This document shows positions 1-7,812 of a stretch of DNA of 21,518 nt, one piece after another; position 1 is the first letter of the stretch, and every line of letters begins with the position of its first letter. The DNA is from JAJYZP01 sp049964535 (lineage in GTDB: Bacteria; Actinomycetota; Acidimicrobiia; Acidimicrobiales; Acidimicrobiaceae). Below the pieces are notes generated by a model. The model worked only from the letters and a program-made list of their open reading frames with translations, was not told where the DNA came from and did not search any database. The stretch is from NCBI GenBank assembly GCA_049964535.1, contig JBMFXG010000019.1, positions 1-21,518 of the forward strand. The letters are read 5' to 3'. The position numbers and the translations under genes are program-made.

Positions 1-1
1 A

Positions 2-1699
2 CGTCATCACCTCGCAGAGCGGGGTCAGGAGCTGAGCGGACCACCGCTCGGGACGCTCGTGCTGAAAGGTATGCCGCAAGGTCTCATCGAGGAGTTCTCG
101 CAGCGTCGTCGAGAGGTCAACCGAGCGGCTGTGCCATTTGGGTCGTCGAGTCGTTCTCGACAAGTAGCGGCGCTACGAACAAGGTCAGCGAAGGCGCCTG
201 TCGATCTGAGCGAACTTCGAGTTACCTGGTCCGAGCGAGCGCTGCGTTTTGAGGATCGCCCGCTTGAGCGTTCGACGTCACAGCTGTACGAGCTTGGAGT
301 TGAGATCATGCGCAGCGGCGGGATCTTCGTCGCCCCGATCGCAAATCCATTCCACGCGGAGGTGGCCTACCGGATCGTGGCGGAGCCCTATCGAGAGCTC
401 CCAGAGCTTCTTGATGTAGCGACCGATTCCCTGGCGCGTCGGCAACGTCGCAAACCCTTTGAAACACCAGAGCTGAAGCTCGGTGGCGACCTGAGTGAGG
501 CGATGCCATCGGGTCGATCCTTAGGTGTTGATTCAGGTCGCGATCGTGAGATCACTGGCCTGCGGACTCGTCGTTTACTTGCTCGCACGGAGAAAGAGCG
601 TGAGCTCTACCGTGCGCTCGGGCTCAGCTCGGATGGTCCGCCAACGTATGGTGGCAAAGGTGTAGTGGAGATGGCGAGCCTCGACCGCCTTCCTTCTTCG
701 TATGTGGCTACCTTGCAGCGCTCTGGACGTCTCGGTGCACTTGAGAGCGTGGACGACCCGGTTCAGCGTTTTCGACACCGATGGCGTGACTCCCTTCAAG
801 TGGGATCATCGGTCTCGATCGCTGTTGAGCTCGAGGATGGCTCACAGCTCAAGATCCAGCGAGAGCCGGAAGGTGTTCTGAGTGAGGCCAAGCGTGCTCT
901 TCGCTCGCAGCTAGAGACGAACCTCTTCGCCCTTGGTCATGGAACCCCCGTTGATCTGTACTCTTCCGTGCTCTTCGAGCATCGTGAGCTTGGAAGGATG
1001 GTAGCCGATCAGCTGATCGAAGGAGACCACCACCCCTTCGTTCAGCTTGGTCGTTACCGGTATCTCTCAGGGGAGATCGTGACGGCTTCGAAGGCGGCAG
1101 TCGATGATCGCTTTGTGCTCGTGTCCACTGGGGCGGGTTGCGGCCACGAGTGCGTGCTCTATCCTCTTCGTGAGGGTGCGCTCGTAGATCGACGCGCGCC
1201 TGTCTCTCCCGCAAATCTTGGTTTCTTGAGAGGGGTGAGTTATGGTGTCGATTCGTCAGTAGCTCAACTGCTCAGTGATCGAAGGGACGTGCGACCCGTC
1301 ATTGGAATCGCTCAAGGCGATCGTCACTCCCTTGTCATTCCTCAAAAGGCACTCGGTCTGAGTAATACGGTTGAAGCTTTCGACAGCGTTGCAGAGTTTC
1401 TCCACGGAACAGTGCTTACTCCTAGCGTAATCGTCGATGTGGAGAGTGGCCTGCGAAACGCCTGGAGGGAACGCCTCGAGCGGGGCGATCGCGCACTTGA
1501 GCACACCTCCCCGAAGGTCCTCTCTGAACTGCGCCAGCGTGCTGTGCTCGTGCGAGAGGTCACAAGTCTGTACGTTCGCTGTCAGGAGTGGAAACGATCT
1601 CTGGGGCACGATAGAGGTCGTGACCTGCACGATCTTGAGGACTTGAGCCTTGCACGTGGCAGAGATCGCGAAACATTCGCAAGGGAGTGGGATCGGTGA
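2..1699 (+). CDS. MobF/TrwC-type relaxase C-terminal part with unusual tail (5' end outside window)
   Basis: The reading frame is open from the first bases of the window, so the gene starts upstream; the GTG at 59 is internal to a conserved segment. The first ~40 visible residues, including GMPQGLIEEFSQRRREV, match the end of the relaxase domain of actinobacterial TrwC/MobF proteins, which is followed in that family by a region like the RQVAALRTRSAK seen here. MobF relaxases nick oriT and lead the DNA strand in conjugation. In the family a RecD-like helicase with a Walker A loop follows. Here about 450 residues follow with no GxxGxGKT/S, and I do not recognise the tail. It is charged, Arg-rich and ends in an acidic/basic segment. 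The gene may be a degraded or remodelled relaxase at the edge of an integrated element. The relaxase link is fairly sure; the function of the tail is unknown. Confidence 0.6.
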   Translation, partial: RHHLAERGQELSGPPLGTLVLKGMPQGLIEEFSQRRREVNRAAVPFGSSSRSRQVAALRTRSAKAPVDLSELRVTWSERALRFEDRPLERSTSQLYELGVEIMRSGGIFVAPIANPFHAEVAYRIVAEPYRELPELLDVATDSLARRQRRKPFETPELKLGGDLSEAMPSGRSLGVDSGRDREITGLRTRRLLARTEKERELYRALGLSSDGPPTYGGKGVVEMASLDRLPSSYVATLQRSGRLGALESVDDPVQRFRHRWRDSLQVGSSVSIAVELEDGSQLKIQREPEGVLSEAKRALRSQLETNLFALGHGTPVDLYSSVLFEHRELGRMVADQLIEGDHHPFVQLGRYRYLSGEIVTASKAAVDDRFVLVSTGAGCGHECVLYPLREGALVDRRAPVSPANLGFLRGVSYGVDSSVAQLLSDRRDVRPVIGIAQGDRHSLVIPQKALGLSNTVEAFDSVAEFLHGTVLTPSVIVDVESGLRNAWRERLERGDRALEHTSPKVLSELRQRAVLVREVTSLYVRCQEWKRSLGHDRGRDLHDLEDLSLARGRDRETFAREWDR

Positions 1700-1715
1700 G
1701 GACGTGTGGGTCCTC
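1698..1715 (+). terminator. Possible weak hairpin terminator after the relaxase-like gene
   Basis: Inverted repeat GAGGAC (1698-1703) and GTCCTC (1710-1715) with a 6-nt loop, overlapping the TGA stop at 1697-1699. Only a short T-run (1726-1728) follows, so intrinsic termination is uncertain. Confidence 0.25.
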
Positions 1716-1825
1716 CGGGGCGCTGTTTCCTCTCTCCTGACAAGGTGATGACAGTGGCGCTCGCTCGTTCAGTGTGCTTCGGTGCCGCAATCATGGCAGC
1801 CGCCAACCGGAGCAGTGAGTGAAAA

Positions 1826-1854
1826 TTGAGTAGGATTGCGGATGGTTCTACAAG
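1826..1854 (+). promoter_or_regulatory. Candidate promoter of the acyl-CoA synthetase gene
   Basis: TTGAGT (1826-1831) and TACAAG (1849-1854) are separated by 17 bp, each matching 4 of 6 sigma-70-type consensus bases. Transcription would begin near 1861. This is downstream of the in-frame TTG at 1836, so it favours the later GTG start at 1947. The string AATTGAGTAG around the -35 recurs at 7974-7983, upstream of the ABC exporter. Confidence 0.3.
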
Positions 1855-1930
1855 TCGGGGTCTCGGCGCCGGTCGACACGGTGAAGGTGGTAGACCGACG
1901 TAGTGATGTGGTTCGTTGTGTGCTCACAGC

Positions 1931-1938
1931 GGAGGAGG
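1931..1938 (+). promoter_or_regulatory. Strong ribosome binding site deciding the acyl-CoA synthetase start
   Basis: GGAGGAGG lies 8 nt before the GTG at 1947. It is one of the strongest Shine-Dalgarno matches in the window and picks GTG 1947 over TTG 1836 and ATG 1959. Confidence 0.7.
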
Positions 1939-1946
1939 GGGAAGTA

Positions 1947-3494
1947 GTGAAAGTTGAGATGTCGGTTGGAGACTTCTTGCGCCGAGCGGTAGAGGTATTT
2001 CCGGATCGCCTTGCGCTCGTCGATGAGCCCGGCACTGAAGGCTCGCTCGGACGGTTGACCTACTCGGAGCTCGGTCTGCGGGTTCGATCCATGGCGCGCT
2101 CTCTTGAGGAGATGGGGGTTGGCGTCGGCGACCGGGTAGCGCTGATCTCACCCAATGCCGGAAAGTTCCTTGTGTCGTACTTTGGTACCTCTGGATATGG
2201 ACGGGTTCTGGTGCCGATTAATTATCGGTTAAATGCGGATGAGGTCGCCTACATCTTGGACCACAGCGGCGCCTCCGTCGCGCTCGTCGATCCCGAGTTC
2301 GCTCACTTGGTTCCAGAGAGTGCGAACTATCGACGTATCGTCTTGAATGGACGCGACGACGAAGCTCTCTTTGCTGCTCAGGGACCCGATCGAGAGCCGA
2401 GCGAGTGGGTGGGTGATGAGGACTCCGCCTGTTCGATCAATTACACCTCAGGTACGACTGCTCGGCCAAAGGGTGTCCAAATGACGCACCGTAACGCCTG
2501 GACCAACGCAGCAATACTGGGTTGGCACACGACCGTCACTGATCGAGATATCCTCCTGCACACGCTCCCCATGTTTCACTGCAATGGATGGGGAATGCCG
2601 TACGCAGTTACCGGTATGGGTGGAGCTCACGTCATTCAACGCAAGATCGATGGGGAGTCGATCCTCTCTCGGATTGAGAGTGAGGGCGTGACGTTACTCT
2701 GTGGCGCTCCAGCCGTATGGGCGGCCACCCTCGACGCGGCCCAGCAACGGCTCAAGGAGGGTCGCCCGCTTCCTGGGCGGGATCTTGTCCGCGTCGTAAC
2801 CGCGGGCGCACCACCTCCCTCTCGAACGATTGAGAGGCTACAGGGCGAGCTTGGTTGGGAGCTTATCCAGATCTATGGTCTGACTGAAACCTCACCGCTG
2901 TTAACGGTGAATCGTTCCCTCAAGGAGTGGGATGGCATTGATGACCGAGAGAGGGCCCGACGTCTCTCTCGGGCTGGGACGCCTGCTCTTGGCGTACAGA
3001 TCGAGGTCGATCAAAACGGGGAGATTTTAGCGAGATCGAATCACGTCTTTGCCGGATATTGGAATCAACCCCAAGAGACGGAAGCGGCCTTGGTAGACGG
3101 TTGGTTCCATACAGGAGATGGTGGATTCTTCAAGGACGGCTATCTCACCATATCGGATCGGAAGAAGGACGTCATAATCACTGGTGGGGAGAACGTCTCC
3201 TCTATTGAGGTGGAAGACGTCATTTTCCAACATCCCAGTGTCGCTGAGGTAGCGGTGATCGGGGTGCCGGATCCTAAGTGGGGCGAGACGGTGAAGGCGC
3301 TTGTCGTTGCTCGTGAGGGAACGGCACTCACCGAGGAGGAGATCATCGCCTTCTGTCGTGAGCGGCTCTCTCACTTCAAATGTCCGACCTCGGTTGAGTT
3401 TCGTGATGAGCTCGCTCGAACGGCTACGGGGAAGTTACAGAAGTTCAAACTCCGCTCCCCGTATTGGCAAGGGATGGAGCGACATGTCAACTAA
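1947..3494 (+). CDS. Medium/long-chain fatty acid--CoA ligase (AMP-binding family)
   Basis: This is a cytoplasmic ANL-superfamily enzyme that activates a carboxylic acid via an acyl-AMP and transfers it to CoA. Family motifs run in order: the AMP-binding loop YTSGTTARPKGV, the aromatic/His segment LPMFHCNGWG, the adenine motif YGLTETSP, the ATP-binding motif GWFHTGDGGF, the hinge SDRKKDVIITGGENVSS, and the C-terminal lysine motif TATGKLQKFK (catalytic Lys expected there). The product is 515 aa from GTG 1947, the usual length for AlkK/DmdB/FadD-like ligases. The frame stays open upstream to TTG 1836, but those 37 extra residues look non-conserved and lack a ribosome site. It is a single gene, followed by a 186-bp convergent spacer. 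The natural substrate cannot be told from sequence; medium-chain fatty acids or branched/aromatic acids are equally possible. Confidence 0.9.
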   Translation: MKVEMSVGDFLRRAVEVFPDRLALVDEPGTEGSLGRLTYSELGLRVRSMARSLEEMGVGVGDRVALISPNAGKFLVSYFGTSGYGRVLVPINYRLNADEVAYILDHSGASVALVDPEFAHLVPESANYRRIVLNGRDDEALFAAQGPDREPSEWVGDEDSACSINYTSGTTARPKGVQMTHRNAWTNAAILGWHTTVTDRDILLHTLPMFHCNGWGMPYAVTGMGGAHVIQRKIDGESILSRIESEGVTLLCGAPAVWAATLDAAQQRLKEGRPLPGRDLVRVVTAGAPPPSRTIERLQGELGWELIQIYGLTETSPLLTVNRSLKEWDGIDDRERARRLSRAGTPALGVQIEVDQNGEILARSNHVFAGYWNQPQETEAALVDGWFHTGDGGFFKDGYLTISDRKKDVIITGGENVSSIEVEDVIFQHPSVAEVAVIGVPDPKWGETVKALVVAREGTALTEEEIIAFCRERLSHFKCPTSVEFRDELARTATGKLQKFKLRSPYWQGMERHVN

Positions 3495-3673
3495 GTGACT
3501 GTCGCACGCTGTGGCTGGATCGATCTTCTCGTAGCATCTCTGCTATGGGCCGGTATCTGTCGCTAGCTTTTGGATGTAGGCCGTTCGAGTGGAGAGATCC
3601 CGACCGCTGGGAGAGCTCGAGTCGCTCGGCGCTCGACTCAACCCAGTGGGTCGTTCGACGACGAGCTGTTGCG

Positions 3674-3690
3674 AGCTCTCTTAGAGAGCT
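3674..3690 (+). terminator. Hairpin between convergent genes (possible terminator)
   Basis: AGCTCTC (3674-3680), loop TTA, GAGAGCT (3684-3690). It straddles the stop codon of the minus-strand deacetylase (TAA on the minus strand, 3681-3683). Two smaller inverted repeats lie upstream at 3619-3639 (GAGTCG/CGACTC) and 3641-3651 (ACCC/GGGT). Only a weak T-run (ATTTT) follows on the plus strand, so this is a modest candidate. I see no gene in the 186-bp spacer. Confidence 0.3.
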
Positions 3691-4487
3691 GTGAGGATTT
3701 TGAAATCTTCCGCTAGTTCGAGCTGTGCTCGACTACCGATGCTACGGTGCGTTGCGATGAGTCGTTCATGGAACGCACTGATCTCTTGTGGATCGTCGGG
3801 ATTCGCAATGCCCATCGTCGTCCCGAGCTGGGAAGTATGGCAGAGTAGGGATGAGAACTTATCCTCGAGCGACTCTTCGATGGTTTCGTAGTGGTCAACG
3901 ATATCTGCCTCCCACAGCAGCGCTGCTTTGGGTCGATGGGCGGCAAACTCTTGATGGGGTAGATAGAGAGGGTCTCGAGCGGCAACGATGGCATCGAGTG
4001 CGATCCAACCTGCTTCGCGGTGATCAGGATGCAACCGGTACCGTTTCCATGGATCGTGAGCAAGGATGACATCACACTGTGTTCGTCGAATAGCGGCGGC
4101 GACCTGTGCCACGAGCTCGTTGGTTCGGATGAGCTCTCCGTCTGGTACTCGGAGAAAGGTCAGATCCTTCGATCCTGTAAGCCGTGCCGCTGCGTTGTAG
4201 GCCTCGCGCTCGCGTCGCTGTGCGAGTAGGAGTGGGTCGTCGCCAGGGGTCCATGACCCTTTCGAACCGTCTGTAAGGATGACACTGGAGATACGACATC
4301 CTCTCTTTGCCCACTTGGCAAGAGTCCCTCCGCAGCCAAACTCGATGTCGTCGGGGTGTGCTCCGATGGCGAGCGCCGATCGAGGCGTTGGGGCGTCGAT
4401 GGAGGTCGAGGCGTCATCACTTCGGAGGTATGTCCCGATACCAGGCTCTTGCACGACTGTCCCCTTATCTCTCTTGTTGCTTTGCAC
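3681..4487 (-). CDS. PIG-L/LmbE family deacetylase
   Basis: This is a zinc-dependent N-deacetylase of the LmbE/PIG-L fold, the family of MshB, Mca and GlcNAc-PI deacetylase. Zinc and catalytic residues are visible in GAHPDDIEFGCGGT (H44, D46, D47) and in RLHPDHREAG (H153, H156). The product is 268 aa from GTG 4487. A second in-frame GTG at 4454, behind an AAGGGG ribosome-site-like stretch, would give a 257-aa protein starting MQEPGIG and may be the true start, since the first ~38 residues look non-conserved. It lies 35 bp downstream of cofC on the same strand and is probably co-transcribed with it. The substrate is unknown. The family also deacetylates mycothiol precursors and glycolipids, so a link to F420 is only positional. 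Confidence 0.88.
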   Translation of the reverse strand: MQSNKRDKGTVVQEPGIGTYLRSDDASTSIDAPTPRSALAIGAHPDDIEFGCGGTLAKWAKRGCRISSVILTDGSKGSWTPGDDPLLLAQRREREAYNAAARLTGSKDLTFLRVPDGELIRTNELVAQVAAAIRRTQCDVILAHDPWKRYRLHPDHREAGWIALDAIVAARDPLYLPHQEFAAHRPKAALLWEADIVDHYETIEESLEDKFSSLLCHTSQLGTTMGIANPDDPQEISAFHERLIATHRSIGSRAQLELAEDFKILTAL

Positions 4488-4488
4488 G

Positions 4489-4504
4489 GTTCGTTGTCAC
4501 GAAC
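4489..4504. repeat. Inverted repeat GTTCGT-N4-ACGAAC between cofC and the deacetylase
   Basis: Perfect 6-bp arms with a TGTC centre, immediately upstream of the GTG at 4487 in the 35-bp gap. It resembles half-sites of the LexA box turned inside out (GTTCG before CGAAC), so it is not an SOS box. It may be a small operator, an RNA hairpin or chance. Confidence 0.3.
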
Positions 4505-4522
4505 AATGGAGTTCGTTCTCAC

Positions 4523-5362
4523 TCACGTCGGTGTCACCACGTTAGTCAGAGCGTTGTTTGTCACCGGAGAGCTTGGGTTGTGCGCTGTCATCGATGGAAC
4601 GGTGAGCCGTGTCTGATGCAGGAACTCTGCTAGGTGGGGAGAACGAGGTCGAATAAGTTCCAGCTTCAAGAACTCCGTCAGGTCGATGGGTGTGTCGAGA
4701 TCGAAAGCGAGATACCGACTCATGATTACCGAGGTTTCGAGGCCATGAGCACGGAGCGAACGGAGATGTTCTGGAGCTGACCGTTGACCGAAGTGAAGTG
4801 TCGGTTGGTTGTACAGTGGGAAACCCAAGAGGTTCGTCCCGTCGCCGTGCCGGTCGGGGGTGATGACGGCCCTTCCCTCTTCGAGAGCCGTAAGGTGCGA
4901 CGTGATGGATCCGATCAGCGGTATGTCGGAGTGTATGATGAGGGCTCTGCGGAAACCTTTGGATGCGACGATTTCGAGTGCAGAACGAAGGCCGGTGTTC
5001 AACCCTCGGCTCGGTACCGTGATGGCAGTATGTCCAGATGAGCGGACGTACGATATGACGCGCTCGTCATCGGCGACGGCGAACGTGCTCGCTTGATGAG
5101 CAAGACTGTCGAGAGCGTTGAGCGCAAGCATCTGAGCAAGCATCACTCGATCCTCGTCGTTCAGTATGGATCGCAGACGAGTCTTGGCCCACGTAAACGA
5201 CTTGATTGGAACGAGAATGGCCGTATCGCTCCCTGCTTCGGATCGGTGGTCTCTGTCGAGCTCGCGTCGAGCGGGCTGGTGCTTTCGGATCGTACCCGTA
5301 GAGTCACCCGGTCCGACGGTTCTGAGGTGGCTATCGGTCAGTGACGAAGGCTTGTCAGTCAT
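4523..5362 (-). CDS. cofC: 2-phospho-L-lactate / phosphoenolpyruvate guanylyltransferase of F420 synthesis
   Basis: CofC (FbiD in mycobacteria) loads GTP onto 2-phospholactate or phosphoenolpyruvate to make the activated side chain of coenzyme F420. Family motifs are all present: the nucleotide loop VPIKSFTWAKTRL (51-63), AVADDERV (95-102), GLNTGLRSALE (120-130), HSDIPLI (144-150) and ITPDRHGDGTNLL (167-179, with the metal/PEP-binding region). In actinobacteria PEP is the experimentally supported substrate of this family. The protein has 279 aa, longer than the usual ~210-230, because of a 47-residue polar leader and a ~25-residue polar tail. I see no alternative start between ATG 5362 and the core, and an AGGAAG site sits 11 nt upstream. 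It is the first gene of a probable two-gene minus-strand unit with the PIG-L deacetylase. Confidence 0.88.
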   Translation of the reverse strand: MTDKPSSLTDSHLRTVGPGDSTGTIRKHQPARRELDRDHRSEAGSDTAILVPIKSFTWAKTRLRSILNDEDRVMLAQMLALNALDSLAHQASTFAVADDERVISYVRSSGHTAITVPSRGLNTGLRSALEIVASKGFRRALIIHSDIPLIGSITSHLTALEEGRAVITPDRHGDGTNLLGFPLYNQPTLHFGQRSAPEHLRSLRAHGLETSVIMSRYLAFDLDTPIDLTEFLKLELIRPRSPHLAEFLHQTRLTVPSMTAHNPSSPVTNNALTNVVTPT

Positions 5363-5679
5363 CGCCGATTCGCTTCCTGCTTCGGAGCATTTTCGTTGTT
5401 ATCATGCTCGCTTGATCGAGGATAGTACGACACTCCCCGAGCTCTATCTGTGTAGGCGTCTCGGGAGGGGCTCACTTGAGAGGACGAGACCGTCATGAGA
5501 ACTCAATGATCGCCGGTGGGCGACGATCGTCCGAGGGGAGCATGTGCCATAGTGTAGTGAGAGAGGTTCGGCGTGACGGACCAGGTGTCGAGGGCCCGCG
5601 GCGTACAGTCCCCACCAGGAGGCAGGGTTGTTGTGGAGGTTTGAGCTCCAAGGGGTGTTGAGGGTCCGAGGTCAGAGCT
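5363..5679. other. Divergent intergenic region cofC / adenylate cyclase
   Basis: This 317-bp spacer must hold the promoters of both the minus-strand cofC unit and the plus-strand cyclase gene. I found no convincing -35/-10 pair. It contains a 10-bp palindrome GACGATCGTC (5522-5531). It also contains a possible 23-codon reading frame (GTG 5573 to TGA 5642-5644) preceded by GAGAGG, which could be a leader peptide but has no other support. Confidence 0.4.
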
Positions 5680-6813
5680 GTGGACACTGACGCGAGTGGC
5701 TCTTCGGACAACGCAGTGGTTTCGTCGCGACTGCGCAAGACTCTTGGTGCTTTTGGAATCTCGAATGCTTCAATAGACCGCGCGGTCGACCAAGATCGTC
5801 TCCATCTGCTCGCCGTGGAAGCGGTCGTTGGTCCCATTGAGGGTCGGCTATCGTTGAACGAGATCGCTGAACGAAGCGCTGTCGACCTTCCACTCTTGCG
5901 CACCTTGTGGCGATCCTTAGGGTTCGCCGATGTAGGTGATGATGAGCGGGTCTTCACCGCTCTTGACCTCGGTGCGGCCCAGGCTCTGGCAACGCTACTC
6001 TCTCATGGGGTCGACCTCGAGATCGTACTTCAGATAGCTCGCGTTATTGGCTCATCTATGGCGAGAGTCGCTGAAGCAGAGGTCGTAGCATCGGCGCTCG
6101 CCGACCTCAACATTGAGGGTTCCGAGACCGACAATGCCGAGACGGCTGAGCACTTCCTCCGCTTCGCCTCAACGATGGTCCCGATAGTCCCTGAGCTGTT
6201 AGGTTACGCTTGGCGGCGCCACCTCCACTCCATTGCCACCCGGTATCTGCTCGCTCGCGATCGCGGTTCCTTTGATTCCTCCAAACTGGCATTGGCGGTC
6301 GGATTCCTCGATCTCGTTGGCTTTACTGTGCTCTCTCAGTCGCTCACTGCGTCGGAGCTTTCAACGCTCGTATCGGAATTTGAGGCACTCGCGTACGATA
6401 CCGTAGCGAAACTTGGAGGACGAGTCGTCAAAATGATTGGCGATGAAGTGATGTTCGTTGCGGACGATCCAATGGCTGCCGCGGAGATCTGCCTCAGCCT
6501 TCAAGAGGTCTACGCCACCCAGCACACGCTCTCGGTTGTTCGAGCTGGACTGTCGTACGGAACGGTCTTAGCCCGTGGGGGGGATTACTTCGGAACGGTC
6601 GTGAATCTCGCCTCACGGATCGTCAACATAGCAAATCCAGGAAGTTTGCTGGTCTCTGAGGGATTTCGAGGTGCCCTCGACGTTGACTCTGGCTATGTTA
6701 CGAAGGCGCTTCGGCCTCGTTATCTCAAAGACTTTGGTGACGTACAGCTTTGGGTGCTTCGGCGTGGGCTGAGAGACTCAGAATCGTCACCGTTGAGTGG
6801 TTCGGATCGGTAA
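5680..6813 (+). CDS. Class III adenylate cyclase with N-terminal regulatory domain (Rv1264-like)
   Basis: It makes cAMP from ATP in the cytoplasm. The C-terminal half (about 205-360) is a class III cyclase homology domain with the full catalytic set at the spacing known from mycobacterial Rv1264: metal Asp D211 (FLDLVGFT) and D255 (KMIGDEV), purine-selecting K251 and D302, and transition-state N309 and R313 (DYFGTVVNLASRI). A complete set argues for an active homodimeric adenylate rather than guanylate cyclase. The N-terminal ~200 residues are soluble and helical, with no membrane segment, as in the autoinhibitory pH-sensing domain of Rv1264. Signal sensing here is therefore inferred, not shown. 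The start is GTG 5680, 8 nt after GAGG. rnhB follows after 15 bp, so the two are probably co-transcribed. Confidence 0.88.
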   Translation: MDTDASGSSDNAVVSSRLRKTLGAFGISNASIDRAVDQDRLHLLAVEAVVGPIEGRLSLNEIAERSAVDLPLLRTLWRSLGFADVGDDERVFTALDLGAAQALATLLSHGVDLEIVLQIARVIGSSMARVAEAEVVASALADLNIEGSETDNAETAEHFLRFASTMVPIVPELLGYAWRRHLHSIATRYLLARDRGSFDSSKLALAVGFLDLVGFTVLSQSLTASELSTLVSEFEALAYDTVAKLGGRVVKMIGDEVMFVADDPMAAAEICLSLQEVYATQHTLSVVRAGLSYGTVLARGGDYFGTVVNLASRIVNIANPGSLLVSEGFRGALDVDSGYVTKALRPRYLKDFGDVQLWVLRRGLRDSESSPLSGSDR

Positions 6814-6828
6814 CTATGCTCGACCCTC

Positions 6829-7527
6829 GTGCTGGTGGGCGGGGTTGATGAGGTCGGTAGAGGTGCCTGGGCAGGTCCGCTCGTCGTAGCACTGGCGGTG
6901 AGCGATGGTAGAAACGATCCGCTGAGCGACCTCCTGCGACGTCCTAGTCGAGATCGCAAAGACGATGAGAAATTAAGGGAAGGACAGTTTCTGGACTCGA
7001 AGGCTCTGCCGCCGAAGCGTCGTCAAGAGATCGCAGCGCTTCTCCCGGACCTTGTCCTTACCTACGGTATTGGCACAGTTTCGACGGAAGAGATCGATCT
7101 TCTCGGACTCTCTGAGGCGTTGACCCTCGGGGCGCAACGGGCCTTTTCATTTGCGAATGTCGTCCCTGAGAGCGTGGTGCTAGATGGATCGGTTGACTAC
7201 CTGTCGAAGCGAGTTGGCATCGAGGTGGCAACCTATCCAAGTGGGGATACTCGCTTCGCTCTGGTAGCAGCAGCTTCTATCGTTGCCAAGGTTGCACGTG
7301 ACGCAGCGATGGTTGCACTGGCACAAGAGGTCCCTTACTACGGCTTCGAAGATAATAAGGGATACCCAACATCTACTCATCTTCGGGGACTTGCCGCCGT
7401 TGGACCGAGTATCCACCATCGCTGCAGCTGGTCCTTTGGACCGAAGCTGCTCTATCAGAACCCATACATTGCCGCTGAACGGGTCGGTACTCGTGCTGTG
7501 ATCTCCCGATCGGCGGACATGGTTTGA
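6829..7527 (+). CDS. rnhB: Ribonuclease HII
   Basis: RNase HII removes ribonucleotides from DNA, including single misincorporated ones. Active-site segments are present: GVDEVGRG (D7, E8), VLDGSVDYL (D119) and AASIVAKVARD (acid D158), followed by the family signature GYPTSTHLRGLAAVGPS and HHRCSW. Length is 232 aa. Between the first strand and the conserved LDSKAL stretch there is a charged segment (about residues 27-53, rich in D, R and K) longer than usual for the family. The start is GTG 6829 (GTG 6835 is also possible), 15 bp behind the cyclase stop, with an in-frame TAA just upstream that limits choices. Confidence 0.93.
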   Translation: MLVGGVDEVGRGAWAGPLVVALAVSDGRNDPLSDLLRRPSRDRKDDEKLREGQFLDSKALPPKRRQEIAALLPDLVLTYGIGTVSTEEIDLLGLSEALTLGAQRAFSFANVVPESVVLDGSVDYLSKRVGIEVATYPSGDTRFALVAAASIVAKVARDAAMVALAQEVPYYGFEDNKGYPTSTHLRGLAAVGPSIHHRCSWSFGPKLLYQNPYIAAERVGTRAVISRSADMV

Positions 7528-7633
7528 GGCATACTGCCAGCGCGTACGGCACATCGCAAGGGTGCGCTCAGAGATTAGGCTTAGCGAAGAGGCTCTAGCG
7601 ATCAAGCCGGTGCAGGAGTGATCGACCTTTGAG

Positions 7634-7783
7634 GTGGAGGAGACCGTTACTGCGGCGGCGCGGGCCTTGAGACTCATCGGCGCACGTCACGAGAAGCGGC
7701 CGACCTCTTCTGCTATTCGCAAGGAGCGGGCAATTGGTCGTCGCCTTCGGAATCGACCGACACGGCGTAGACTTCGTTGGTAA
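7634..7783 (+). CDS. Possible small basic protein or remnant of a broken gene
   Basis: From GTG 7634 a 49-aa Arg-rich product (ending RRRLRW) can be read to TAA 7781-7783. The same frame upstream, from about 7520, reads WFEAYCQRVRHIARVRSEIR and stops at an in-frame TGA (7619-7621). The whole stretch may thus be one short gene interrupted by a stop, overlapping the rnhB end. No family recognised. No clear ribosome site beyond GAGG just upstream. Low support. Confidence 0.2.
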   Translation: MEETVTAAARALRLIGARHEKRPTSSAIRKERAIGRRLRNRPTRRRLRW

Positions 7784-7812
7784 TGGTCCTCAGTACTATG
7801 TCACGCATCTCG

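Noticed and set aside
1836..1946. N-terminal extension of the acyl-CoA synthetase from TTG 1836
   Set aside because: It has no ribosome site and lies across the candidate promoter, whereas GTG 1947 follows a very strong site and gives the family's usual length.
5573..5644. 23-codon reading frame before the cyclase gene
   Set aside because: It has a GAGAGG stretch upstream, but this is too short and isolated to call a gene; noted only within the intergenic entry.
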